Part shown: positions 1 through 5,499 of the stretch, one piece after another
Layout of the letters: each line of letters begins with the position of its first letter
Numbering within the stretch: position 1 is the first letter of the stretch
Source: Clostridiales bacterium UBA4959
GTDB lineage: Bacteria > Bacillota > Clostridia > Oscillospirales > CAG-272
Assembly: GCA_002397345.1 (NCBI GenBank)
Contig: DHAH01000163.1
Coordinates: forward strand, 4,295-9,793
Length of the DNA: 5,499 bases
Direction of reading: 5' to 3'
The notes under the pieces: generated by a model
Database searches by the model: none
What the model was told of the DNA's origin: nothing
Seen by the model: the letters and a program-made list of their open reading frames with translations, nothing else
Position numbers and translations under genes: made by a program

Positions 1-26
1 CGACGAGGGCGTCGCTCCCTACGATA
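1..26. repeat. Partial GC-rich palindromic spacer repeat cut by the window start
   Basis: Bases 1-5 (CGACG) and 10-14 (CGTCG) form a perfect 5-bp stem around AGGG. The following CTCCC presumably pairs with sequence lying before base 1. The element ends in CCCTACGATA (17-26), the same ten bases that follow the palindrome at 1231-1250, which suggests two members of one dispersed intergenic repeat family. A shared ten-mer alone could be chance in 5.5 kb. The argument rests on it occupying the same place, just 3' of a GC-rich palindrome, in both copies. It could also be part of a terminator for an upstream gene, but no T-run follows. Confidence 0.4.
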
Positions 27-130
27 AAAAATGGGTATTCCGCGCAAAACGCAAACGGGTATTTTTCGCCCGGTTTGTATCGCACCTGTTTTATTTCTGT
101 TGTCACCGATTTACACCCCCGAAAATTTAT

Positions 131-167
131 GATTTTACGGCGGGAGGAACCCCGCCGCGTAAAAATC
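131..167. repeat. GC-rich imperfect palindrome upstream of metA
   Basis: GATTTTACGGCGGG (131-144) pairs with the complement of bases 151-167 through a small bulge, leaving a six-base AGGAAC loop. The stem is long and strong, but neither strand has a T-run directly after the GC core, so it is a poor fit to a classic intrinsic terminator. A spacer palindrome or a terminator of an unseen upstream gene are both possible. It ends just before the -35 element of the metA promoter. Bases 27-130 hold only a weak hairpin (52-77, CAAACGGG against CCCGGTTTG) and no gene I can support. Confidence 0.45.
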
Positions 168-171
168 GTAC

Positions 172-200
172 TTGCGCCATTAATAAATGTATGTTATAAT
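172..200 (+). promoter_or_regulatory. Predicted sigma-A promoter of metA (extended -10)
   Basis: TTGCGC (172-177) lies 17 bases before a perfect TATAAT (195-200). The -10 is preceded by TG at the extended position (TGT-TATAAT, 192-200). A start near base 206-208 would give a leader of about 70 bases before metA. The stretch around and after the -10 is strongly AT-rich. The leader is too short for a SAM-I riboswitch or T-box, and I see no such structure in it, so any methionine control must act elsewhere or through a protein operator that I cannot identify. Confidence 0.75.
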
Positions 201-278
201 ATTTTATTATATTAAAACCATGCACTGGAACACATAAATAAGTTCATAAAAAAACCGCATAACACAAGGAAACCACAT

Positions 279-1196
279 ATGCCGATAAAAATTCCCTCTA
301 CGCTGCCCGCGCGCGAGGTTCTTGAAAATGAAAATATATTCGTCATGGATGAGGAGCTGGCGATCCATCAGGACATCCGTCCGCTGAAAATCGCGATCCT
401 CAACCTGATGCCCACTAAAATCACGACCGAGACGCAGCTCATACGGTTATTGTCCAACACCAGCCTGCAAATCGATCTGACGCTGCTTTATACCGCGTCG
501 CACACGCCGAGACACACCCCCGCAGAGCATATGAGCGAGTTTTATAAAAAATTTGACGATGTGAAGCGCGAAAAATTTGACGGGCTCATCATCACCGGCG
601 CGCCGGTGGAGAACCTTGCGTTCGAGGACGTCGATTATTGGGACGAGCTGTGCGCCGTCATGGACTGGTCAAAGAACCATGTGTTTTCTACGCTGCACAT
701 CTGCTGGGCGGCGCAGGCGGGACTGTACCACTACTATGGCATAAACAAATACCCGCTCGAGGTAAAGCGGTTCGGAGTGTTCCCCCACGTTGTGACCGCC
801 CCCCGTCACCCCATTATGCGCGGGTTTGACGATGTATTTTACGCGCCGCATTCGCGTCATACCGAGGTGCGCGCGTCTGACATCCGAGCCGTGCATGAGC
901 TGGAGGTGCTCGCCGAATCTGAGCAGGCGGGCGTGTATATCATAGCGGAAAAAAACCGGCGCAACCTGTTTGTCACCGGCCATTCGGAATACGACGTCGG
1001 CACGCTGGCAGGCGAATATTTCCGCGACAAAAACAAAGGGCTGCCTATCGCCGTTCCCTGTAACTACTTCCCCGACGATAACCCGGAGCTGCCCCCGCGC
1101 AACACCTGGCGCGGCCACGCGAACCTGCTGTTCTCGAACTGGCTGAACTATTATGTATACCAGAACACACCGTACAATATAGACGAGATCGGTTGA
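279..1196 (+). CDS. metA: Homoserine O-acetyltransferase (MetA family)
   Basis: Cytoplasmic enzyme that acylates the hydroxyl of L-homoserine, the committed step into methionine. The product has 305 residues, the usual MetA length, and the whole chain fits the family ([12 protein letters not shown] near 42-53, TPAEH at 80-84, NWLNYYVYQ near the end). The class-I amidotransferase-like catalytic residues are visible: nucleophile Cys142 in HICWAAQA, and His235 and Glu237 in TGHSEYD. Residue 111, in GAPVE, is glutamate. Work on Bacillus cereus and E. coli MetA showed that Glu here favours acetyl-CoA and Gly favours succinyl-CoA, so acetyl transfer is predicted despite the frequent 'succinyltransferase' label. 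The ATG is supported by AAGGA at 266-270, eight bases upstream, and by alignment of MPIKIP with E. coli MPIRVP. The predicted promoter at 172-200 should drive it. lepA follows after 94 bases and could receive readthrough, but shares no pathway. Confidence 0.97.
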   Translation: MPIKIPSTLPAREVLENENIFVMDEELAIHQDIRPLKIAILNLMPTKITTETQLIRLLSNTSLQIDLTLLYTASHTPRHTPAEHMSEFYKKFDDVKREKFDGLIITGAPVENLAFEDVDYWDELCAVMDWSKNHVFSTLHICWAAQAGLYHYYGINKYPLEVKRFGVFPHVVTAPRHPIMRGFDDVFYAPHSRHTEVRASDIRAVHELEVLAESEQAGVYIIAEKNRRNLFVTGHSEYDVGTLAGEYFRDKNKGLPIAVPCNYFPDDNPELPPRNTWRGHANLLFSNWLNYYVYQNTPYNIDEIG

Positions 1197-1230
1197 TCTT
1201 ATGTTGAATTGTGGTGACAAACCCTATACC

Positions 1231-1258
1231 GGCGGGGGCAATCCCCCGCCCTACGATA
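1231..1258. repeat. GC-rich palindrome in the metA-lepA spacer
   Basis: GGCGGGGG (1231-1238) and CCCCCGCC (1243-1250) form a perfect 8-bp stem with a CAAT loop, followed by CTACGATATT. No T-run follows immediately (T-rich sequence starts only after 1258), so it is not a convincing terminator, although it could attenuate readthrough from metA into lepA. The trailing CCCTACGATA (1249-1258) matches that after the palindrome at the window start, pointing to a dispersed repeat. The rest of the 94-base spacer shows no clear promoter for lepA. Confidence 0.55.
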
Positions 1259-1290
1259 TTTAATGTTGTTTTTTTGGAGGAATACCCCCA

Positions 1291-3099
1291 ATGTCCCGTA
1301 AGTCGCACATACGCAATTTCAGCATCATCGCGCATATCGACCATGGCAAGTCTACGCTTGCCGACCGCATCCTCGAGCTGACGCGCACCGTCGCCAAGCG
1401 CGATATGGAGGAGCAGCTTCTCGACAACATGGATCTCGAGCGCGAGCGCGGTATAACCATCAAAGCGCACGCCGTTAACGTGATTTATGACGCCGAGGAC
1501 GGCGAAACATACTCGTTCAACCTCATCGACACGCCCGGTCACGTCGACTTCAACTACGAAGTCAGCCGCTCGCTCGGGGCGTGCGAAGGCGCGCTGCTCG
1601 TCGTTGACGCCACACAGGGTATACAGGCGCAGACGCTCGCCAACGCTTATCTCGCCGTCGACGCGGGGCTGGAGCTGGTGCCGGTAATCAATAAAGTCGA
1701 CCTGCCGTCAGCCGATGTGGAGGGCACGCGCGACGAAATCGAGGATATCATCGGCATTCCCGCGCGCGACTGCCCCGCCGTATCGGCTAAATCGGGGCTG
1801 AACATCGACGCCGTAATGCGCGCGATAATAAGCTCCATTCCCGCACCGCAGGGCGACGAGAACGCGCCCCTGCGCTGCCTGATTTTCGATTCATATTATG
1901 ACGCCTATCTGGGCGTGGTGGTTTATATCAGCGTCAAGGAAGGCACTGTCAAGTCGGGCGACCTGGTCAGGCTGATGCACACGGGCGCGGAATACGAGGT
2001 TGTCGACGTTGGTACAATGTCGCCCTTCGGGCTCATAAAACGCGATAAGCTCGAAGCCGGCGACGTCGGTTACATCACCGCGAGCATAAAAAACGTATCC
2101 GAAACGCGCGTGGGCGACACCGTCACGCACGCCGACCGACCCGCCGCGGAGCCGCTGCCCGGATTCCGCCACGCGCTGCCCATGGTTTTCGCGGGCATTT
2201 ATCCCGCCGATGGCGCGAAATACGGCGACCTGCGCGACGCTTTGGAGAAATTACAGCTCAACGACGCGGCGCTGTCGTTCGAGCCGGAAACCTCGGTTGC
2301 CCTCGGGTTCGGATTCCGCTGTGGATTTTTAGGGCTGTTGCATATGGAGATCATCGAGGAGCGCCTTGAGCGCGAGTTCGGGCTGGATCTGATTACGACC
2401 GCGCCGAGTGTTATTTATGAGATAACCAAGCGCAGCGGCGAGGTTGTCCGCATCGATAATCCGACCAACTACCCGTCGCCCGACGAGATCGAGTCGGCCT
2501 CCGAGCCGATTGTCAAGGCGACGATTATCACGCCGACCGAATATGTGGGTAATATAATGGATTTGTGCCAAGAACGGCGCGGCGTGTTCATCGACATGAA
2601 ATATCTTGACACCAAGCGCGCCGAGCTGCATTACGAGCTGCCGCTCAACGAGATAATCTACGACTTTTTCGACGCGCTGAAAAGCCGCAGCAAGGGCTAC
2701 GCCTCGCTCGACTACGAGCTGAAGGGCTATTTCCAGAGCAAACTGGTCAAACTCGACTTTCTGCTCAACGGCGACCCCGTGGACGCGCTGTCCTTCATCG
2801 TACATGAGGAGAAGGCATACGCCCGCGCGCGCAGGATAGCCGAAAAGCTGAAGGAAAACATCCCGCGCCAGCTTTTTGAGATACCCATCCAGGCGGCGAT
2901 CGGCGGAAAGATCATCGCGCGCGAGACCGTGAAGGCGCTGCGTAAGGACGTGCTTGCCAAATGCTACGGCGGCGATATCACACGCAAAAAGAAGCTGCTC
3001 GAAAAACAGAAAGAGGGCAAAAAGAAGATGCGCCGGCTCGGCTCCGTCGATGTGACGCCCGAAACGTTTATGGCGGTGCTGAAACTGGACGAAGATTAA
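1291..3099 (+). CDS. lepA: Elongation factor 4 (LepA), translation GTPase
   Basis: Ribosome-associated GTPase related to EF-G. It is linked to back-translocation and to 30S biogenesis and initiation, and is usually dispensable. The length of 602 residues is standard. G domain motifs are all present: G1 AHIDHGKS (14-21), G2 RGITIKA (53-59), G3 DTPGH (80-84, with catalytic His84), G4 NKVD (134-137) and G5 SAKSG (165-169). The beta-barrel domain II spans about 190-280, followed by two EF-G-like alpha/beta domains (about 290-370 and 400-480). The LepA-specific C-terminal domain spans about 485-600 and includes [17 protein letters not shown] and the basic [16 protein letters not shown] region that contacts tRNA and ribosome. 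EF-G domain IV is absent, as expected for LepA. The ATG has a strong GGAGG at 1276-1280, ten bases upstream. The usual Clostridia partners hemW and hrcA do not follow; the gene ends at a terminator. Confidence 0.99.
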   Translation: MSRKSHIRNFSIIAHIDHGKSTLADRILELTRTVAKRDMEEQLLDNMDLERERGITIKAHAVNVIYDAEDGETYSFNLIDTPGHVDFNYEVSRSLGACEGALLVVDATQGIQAQTLANAYLAVDAGLELVPVINKVDLPSADVEGTRDEIEDIIGIPARDCPAVSAKSGLNIDAVMRAIISSIPAPQGDENAPLRCLIFDSYYDAYLGVVVYISVKEGTVKSGDLVRLMHTGAEYEVVDVGTMSPFGLIKRDKLEAGDVGYITASIKNVSETRVGDTVTHADRPAAEPLPGFRHALPMVFAGIYPADGAKYGDLRDALEKLQLNDAALSFEPETSVALGFGFRCGFLGLLHMEIIEERLEREFGLDLITTAPSVIYEITKRSGEVVRIDNPTNYPSPDEIESASEPIVKATIITPTEYVGNIMDLCQERRGVFIDMKYLDTKRAELHYELPLNEIIYDFFDALKSRSKGYASLDYELKGYFQSKLVKLDFLLNGDPVDALSFIVHEEKAYARARRIAEKLKENIPRQLFEIPIQAAIGGKIIARETVKALRKDVLAKCYGGDITRKKKLLEKQKEGKKKMRRLGSVDVTPETFMAVLKLDED

Positions 3100-3110
3100 C
3101 AAAAACGAAT

Positions 3111-3152
3111 AAAAGGCAGGGGCTTTTTGCGGAAAGACCCCTGTCTTTTTTT
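3111..3152 (+). terminator. Rho-independent terminator of lepA, probably bidirectional
   Basis: AAAAGGCAGGGG (3111-3122) pairs with CCCCTGTCTTTT (3138-3149), with one G-T wobble and a 15-base loop. The stem runs into seven T residues (3146-3152). It starts 11 bases after the lepA stop. On the opposite strand the same stem is followed by TTTTATTCGTTTTT, and it lies 27 bases past the stop of the converging MutS-like gene, so it likely ends both transcripts. Confidence 0.9.
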
Positions 3153-3179
3153 ATAGAAAAATATAAAGAAATAAGTGCG

Positions 3180-4742
3180 TTATTTTAAATCTGCATTTCT
3201 CATCAGCTCATATGTAAGCCCATACTTTTTCGCGATATCGTAGGCGTAGCTTTTACCATCGCTCTTCTCGCGTGAGATTTTATAGTTGCGCACGCCGCTG
3301 TCAATGCACACCTTTAAATAATCGACCTTTGAAATACACTCGTCGGAGCTGTTTATCTCATCGGTCAAGCCTGCAATTTCATGCAGATGTGTACAGTAAA
3401 TACACCTGCAGCCATAAGTCGAAATTGCCTTGATGGCGTCGGACGCGATGTAGATTGCCTCTGACGCGTCGGTGGAAGACAGCGTTTCATCCATGAGAAT
3501 CAGGCTGTATTCCGTTATGTTATTTATAATCCCCGCAAGGCGCTCGCATTCTTCGCCAAGTCTGCCCTTGCTGTCGGTATTTGCCTGAGTTGCGGCAATG
3601 GGAAAATGGGCGAACAAACCGGTCACGGGACTGATACGCGCATATTTTGCCGGTACAAGCCAACCGAGCTGAGCGAATATCTGGGCGATACCGACCGCGC
3701 AGGTAAATACCGATTTACCTCCCTGATTCGGACCCGTGAAAATATAGATCATACCCTTTTCGTCGAAACGGAAATCGTTTTGGACAATTTTCTCTTTGCC
3801 GATTTTCGTGGCTAAGATCAAGTTGTAAAGTCCCTGTGTGATAAAGGTTTTCGCTTCTTTTTCTTCTATAATCGGCTTGCACAGCTCCAGTCCCATATCT
3901 CGGAATTCTTTATGAATCCTGACGCTTTCCGTTAAAAAAATCAACTCCGGCAATAAATCCAGCAGCACCTTGCACTTGTTTTTCAAATAAGCATCAACAG
4001 ACGGCTGCCATTGTGATATATTTTTGCGGAACCATTTATTCAGCGCCGAATAGAAATGGTTGTTGATAAGCTCTTGTTCGTGCTGGTTCACTATCTTCAT
4101 CGAGGTCAGCGGCGCTATACTGGCGTTTAATTTATCATCGCCGCTTCCAAGCGATAACAGCTTTTCAACGAGTGACATACTTATGATGGGAGAAGAGTTT
4201 ATCGAAAGAATGCCGCCTTCTTTAATAGAAAGGTCCTCGTTAAAATTAAATCCGACGGTGATGCTTTTTATATTGCTGATCTGTCCAATTATATTCTCTG
4301 TCCCTTTTACAAGGAGAAGATATTCCTCTGACTGTGCGATTTCTTCTACATAATGATAAAAACTTGTGATGCCATGGGAAGTCGCTTTCATGAAGCTGTC
4401 CTTGCCCGCGACGACCATGTTAACGCACTCAATGTAGATGCCCAGTTGTTTCAGCGAAAACAAATGCGTTTCCGACGCGTAACTGATTTCTTTTATATTT
4501 GTAATGTTTTTAATATATTGGAGCGCCGATGTTAAATTCTTAAATATTTCATAGAGTTCTATGTTTCGGACAAGGTCTTCGATCACTTCATTCCGGGAGC
4601 ATATTACGTCCCTGTCGCTCGAAATAAAATCCAAAAGATTGATTTCTTTTGAATATAAAAGATTGTCCAGTGACAGCATTTTAATTAAATTAGAATCACA
4701 TATGAAATTTTCTTTTGTCAGATTAAGAATGCTGTTAAACAT
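3180..4742 (-). CDS. MutS-family ATPase without mismatch-recognition domain
   Basis: 520-residue MutS-related protein. The C-terminal third (about 315-520) is a MutS-type ABC ATPase: Walker A TGPNQGGKS (336-344, Lys343), a signature-like region DSKGRLGEECERL (390-402), Walker B LILMDE (414-419, catalytic Glu419), the switch histidine in CTHLHEI (450-456), and a closing SYAYDIAKKYGL (498-509) like the C-terminal dimer region of MutS. Residues about 1-310 are mostly helical and fit only loosely the MutS core/lever. Domain I with its Phe-X-Glu mismatch wedge is missing, as is the C-terminal Smr nuclease of MutS2. Canonical MutS has GPNMGGKS; Gln at residue 340 is typical of little-studied MutS-like proteins. 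Role unknown: it probably binds DNA or branched structures as an ATP-gated dimer, but normal mismatch repair is unlikely. The ATG lies six bases after the stop of the upstream zinc-ribbon gene, suggesting one transcript. A GGGGGG run at 4755-4760 is the only Shine-Dalgarno-like sequence. The gene is much more AT-rich than its neighbours, hinting at acquisition. Confidence 0.9.
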   Translation of the reverse strand: MFNSILNLTKENFICDSNLIKMLSLDNLLYSKEINLLDFISSDRDVICSRNEVIEDLVRNIELYEIFKNLTSALQYIKNITNIKEISYASETHLFSLKQLGIYIECVNMVVAGKDSFMKATSHGITSFYHYVEEIAQSEEYLLLVKGTENIIGQISNIKSITVGFNFNEDLSIKEGGILSINSSPIISMSLVEKLLSLGSGDDKLNASIAPLTSMKIVNQHEQELINNHFYSALNKWFRKNISQWQPSVDAYLKNKCKVLLDLLPELIFLTESVRIHKEFRDMGLELCKPIIEEKEAKTFITQGLYNLILATKIGKEKIVQNDFRFDEKGMIYIFTGPNQGGKSVFTCAVGIAQIFAQLGWLVPAKYARISPVTGLFAHFPIAATQANTDSKGRLGEECERLAGIINNITEYSLILMDETLSSTDASEAIYIASDAIKAISTYGCRCIYCTHLHEIAGLTDEINSSDECISKVDYLKVCIDSGVRNYKISREKSDGKSYAYDIAKKYGLTYELMRNADLK

Positions 4743-4748
4743 ACCTAT

Positions 4749-5499
4749 TCACGACCCCCCGTTTATCAAATCAAACGCCTCTGACAGCGCTTCCTCGGGC
4801 GTGGGTCGCGCCTGCGTAAACATGCCGCGCCACACGGCTTTATATTGTCCGCGCCGGAATTTGTCCTCCATCAGCGTCACAAGCTCGCCGTTGTATTTGA
4901 AATATTCGTTGCCGTTTTTACTGCGCTTGCGTGCGTGACGCACAAATGTGCCCCGCCGCGACTCCCGCGATTTAAATTCCGCTTCGCGCTTCTTCGCGCC
5001 GTCAACATCGCCCTCCATGCGCCCGGCGCAGACGCAGCCCGCGCCGACCGCTTTCGGATAGGCGGGATGCCGCATGTGATGTACATATCGGATAATCTGT
5101 CTGCCGCACATGCCGCAAACACCGCTCGGCTCGCCGAGATCGCTGACCCCTGTGCATTGCCAGCCGCTTTTGGGCACAGTAGGGTCTTTCCATAAATTCG
5201 CGCTGTCGTTCGCGCCGGGAATGTCGCGCTCGGAGTCGTCGTCACGGGACCGCGTACGACGCGGGGGCGGCGCGTCGGGCGTGTCGGGCAGCGTTATGTC
5301 GATAACCGGAGGTTCGTCGGGCGTTTCTTCCGGTTCATCGAAGAATGAAAGCTGTATGTGGTTCCTATCCCCAATCCCCTCTGGGGAGGGATGCCCCCGC
5401 AGGGGCGAGGTGGTTTTTTCGATTGCGCTGCAAGGGGATGCATTCGGTGTTACACCTTCGCGGAGACCACCCCCCGACTGCGGGCGTACCCCTCCGACG
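4749..5499 (-). CDS. Zinc-ribbon-like protein of unknown function, 5' end beyond the window
   Basis: Open minus-strand frame from base 5498 (the window edge) to a TGA at 4751-4749, 249 codons visible. I do not recognise a named family. Visible parts in order: a repeat-derived stretch (codons about 1-43); IQLSFFDE (codons about 48-55), like a sliding-clamp-binding peptide; an acidic and proline-rich, probably disordered segment (to about codon 88); then a compact C-terminal domain. That domain has WQC, DLGEP, CGMC (codons 128-131), RYVHHMRHP and GAGCVCAG (Cys codons 155 and 157), a Cys4 pattern expected to bind zinc. A basic stretch (KKREAEFKSRESRR) and a conserved-looking tail (YKAVWRGMF ... 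TPEEALSEAFDLI) follow. No ATG, GTG or TTG occurs in frame before the GTG at 5177, so the true start is either that GTG (142 residues, only a weak GGAAAG upstream) or outside the window. I favour the longer form because the DEPEETPDE... segment reads as protein with mildly GC-rich third positions. It lies six bases before the MutS-like gene. The product may be DNA-associated, but this is inference. Confidence 0.7.
   Translation of the reverse strand, partial: VGGVRPQSGGGLREGVTPNASPCSAIEKTTSPLRGHPSPEGIGDRNHIQLSFFDEPEETPDEPPVIDITLPDTPDAPPPRRTRSRDDDSERDIPGANDSANLWKDPTVPKSGWQCTGVSDLGEPSGVCGMCGRQIIRYVHHMRHPAYPKAVGAGCVCAGRMEGDVDGAKKREAEFKSRESRRGTFVRHARKRSKNGNEYFKYNGELVTLMEDKFRRGQYKAVWRGMFTQARPTPEEALSEAFDLINGGS
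5376..5499. repeat. GC-rich palindromic (MITE-like) repeat with 30-bp inverted arms, truncated by the window edge
   Basis: Bases 5385-5414 and the reverse complement of 5466-5495 match at 23 of 30 positions without gaps, both reading GGAGGG ... GTGGT, around a 51-base centre. Further internal hairpins: CCCC-TCT-GGGG (5376-5386), GCCCC-CGCA-GGGGC (5393-5406) and the 11-base palindrome GGTGTTACACC (5446-5456). There is no transposase, so it would be a non-autonomous element or a repetitive extragenic palindrome. It overlaps the minus-strand frame of the zinc-ribbon gene, which stays open through it (reading for example SAIEKTTSPLRGHPS). The outer borders are uncertain; the right one may lie past the window. 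Confidence 0.65.

Noticed and set aside
2..213. Two plus-strand frames open from the window start to about 199 and 213, possible C-terminus of an upstream gene
   Set aside because: Both are open at once, run through palindromes and into the metA promoter, and give unconvincing composition. They are probably chance open frames in a spacer.
201..278. SAM or T-box riboswitch in the metA leader
   Set aside because: The leader after the predicted start is only about 70 bases, AT-rich, and shows no conserved stems or terminator/antiterminator pair.
669..1220. Minus-strand open frame (183 codons) opposite metA
   Set aside because: Antisense shadow of a certain gene, without a convincing ribosome site or protein motif.
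1231..1250. Intrinsic terminator of metA
   Set aside because: The stem is perfect but is followed by CTACGATATT rather than a T-run. It fits a spacer palindrome better.
2329..3102. Long minus-strand open frame (257 codons) opposite the lepA C-terminal half
   Set aside because: It lies wholly antisense to a certain, full-length lepA. Long antisense frames are expected in GC-rich codon-biased genes, and the product has no recognisable motif.
5175..5177. GTG as the definite start of the zinc-ribbon gene
   Set aside because: Only a weak GGAAAG precedes it, and the frame stays open with protein-like sequence to the window edge. It is kept as an alternative, not as the chosen start.
4845..5245. 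Several overlapping frames on both strands in the zinc-ribbon gene region (4845-5195 plus, 4877-5245 minus, 5002-5193 minus)
   Set aside because: They overlap the frame with the ordered Cys4 pattern and the clean six-base junction to the next gene. Their translations are low-complexity shadows.

Overview
The window most likely comes from a Clostridia-type Firmicute, probably an uncultured gut Oscillospiraceae-like or Christensenellales-like bacterium. This is inferred from three things: the Glu-111 form of MetA, purine-rich Shine-Dalgarno sites, and GC-rich genes separated by palindromic spacer repeats. No taxonomic marker was searched, so the assignment is tentative.

Left part (1-3160, plus strand): a short non-coding leader carries palindromic sequence and a good sigma-A-type promoter with an extended -10. 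It is followed by metA (homoserine O-acyltransferase, predicted to use acetyl-CoA), which starts methionine biosynthesis. After a 94-base spacer with a GC-rich palindrome comes lepA (elongation factor 4), a translation GTPase of normal length with all G motifs. A strong hairpin plus T-run terminates lepA transcription. Its A-rich left flank suggests it can also terminate the converging transcript. These are ordinary core genes and nothing links metA and lepA functionally.

Right part (3180-5499, minus strand): two genes read toward lepA. The upstream one (C-terminal 249 codons visible, 5' end outside the window) encodes an unassigned protein. It has a low-complexity acidic/proline-rich segment, a QLSFF peptide resembling a sliding-clamp-binding motif, and a C-terminal Cys4 zinc-ribbon-like domain. 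Six bases after its stop comes a 520-residue MutS-family ATPase that lacks the mismatch-recognition domain of true MutS and the Smr nuclease domain of MutS2. The MutS-like gene is clearly more AT-rich than everything around it, especially in its N-terminal half.

The right edge holds a GC-rich palindromic (MITE-like) repeat with 30-base imperfect inverted arms. It is open in the same minus-strand frame as the zinc-ribbon gene, so the repeat may be translated as part of that protein. The most interesting part of the window is this right arm: a possible two-gene DNA-transaction module (clamp-motif/zinc-ribbon protein plus orphan MutS-like ATPase), with a mobile palindrome embedded in the reading frame of the first gene.
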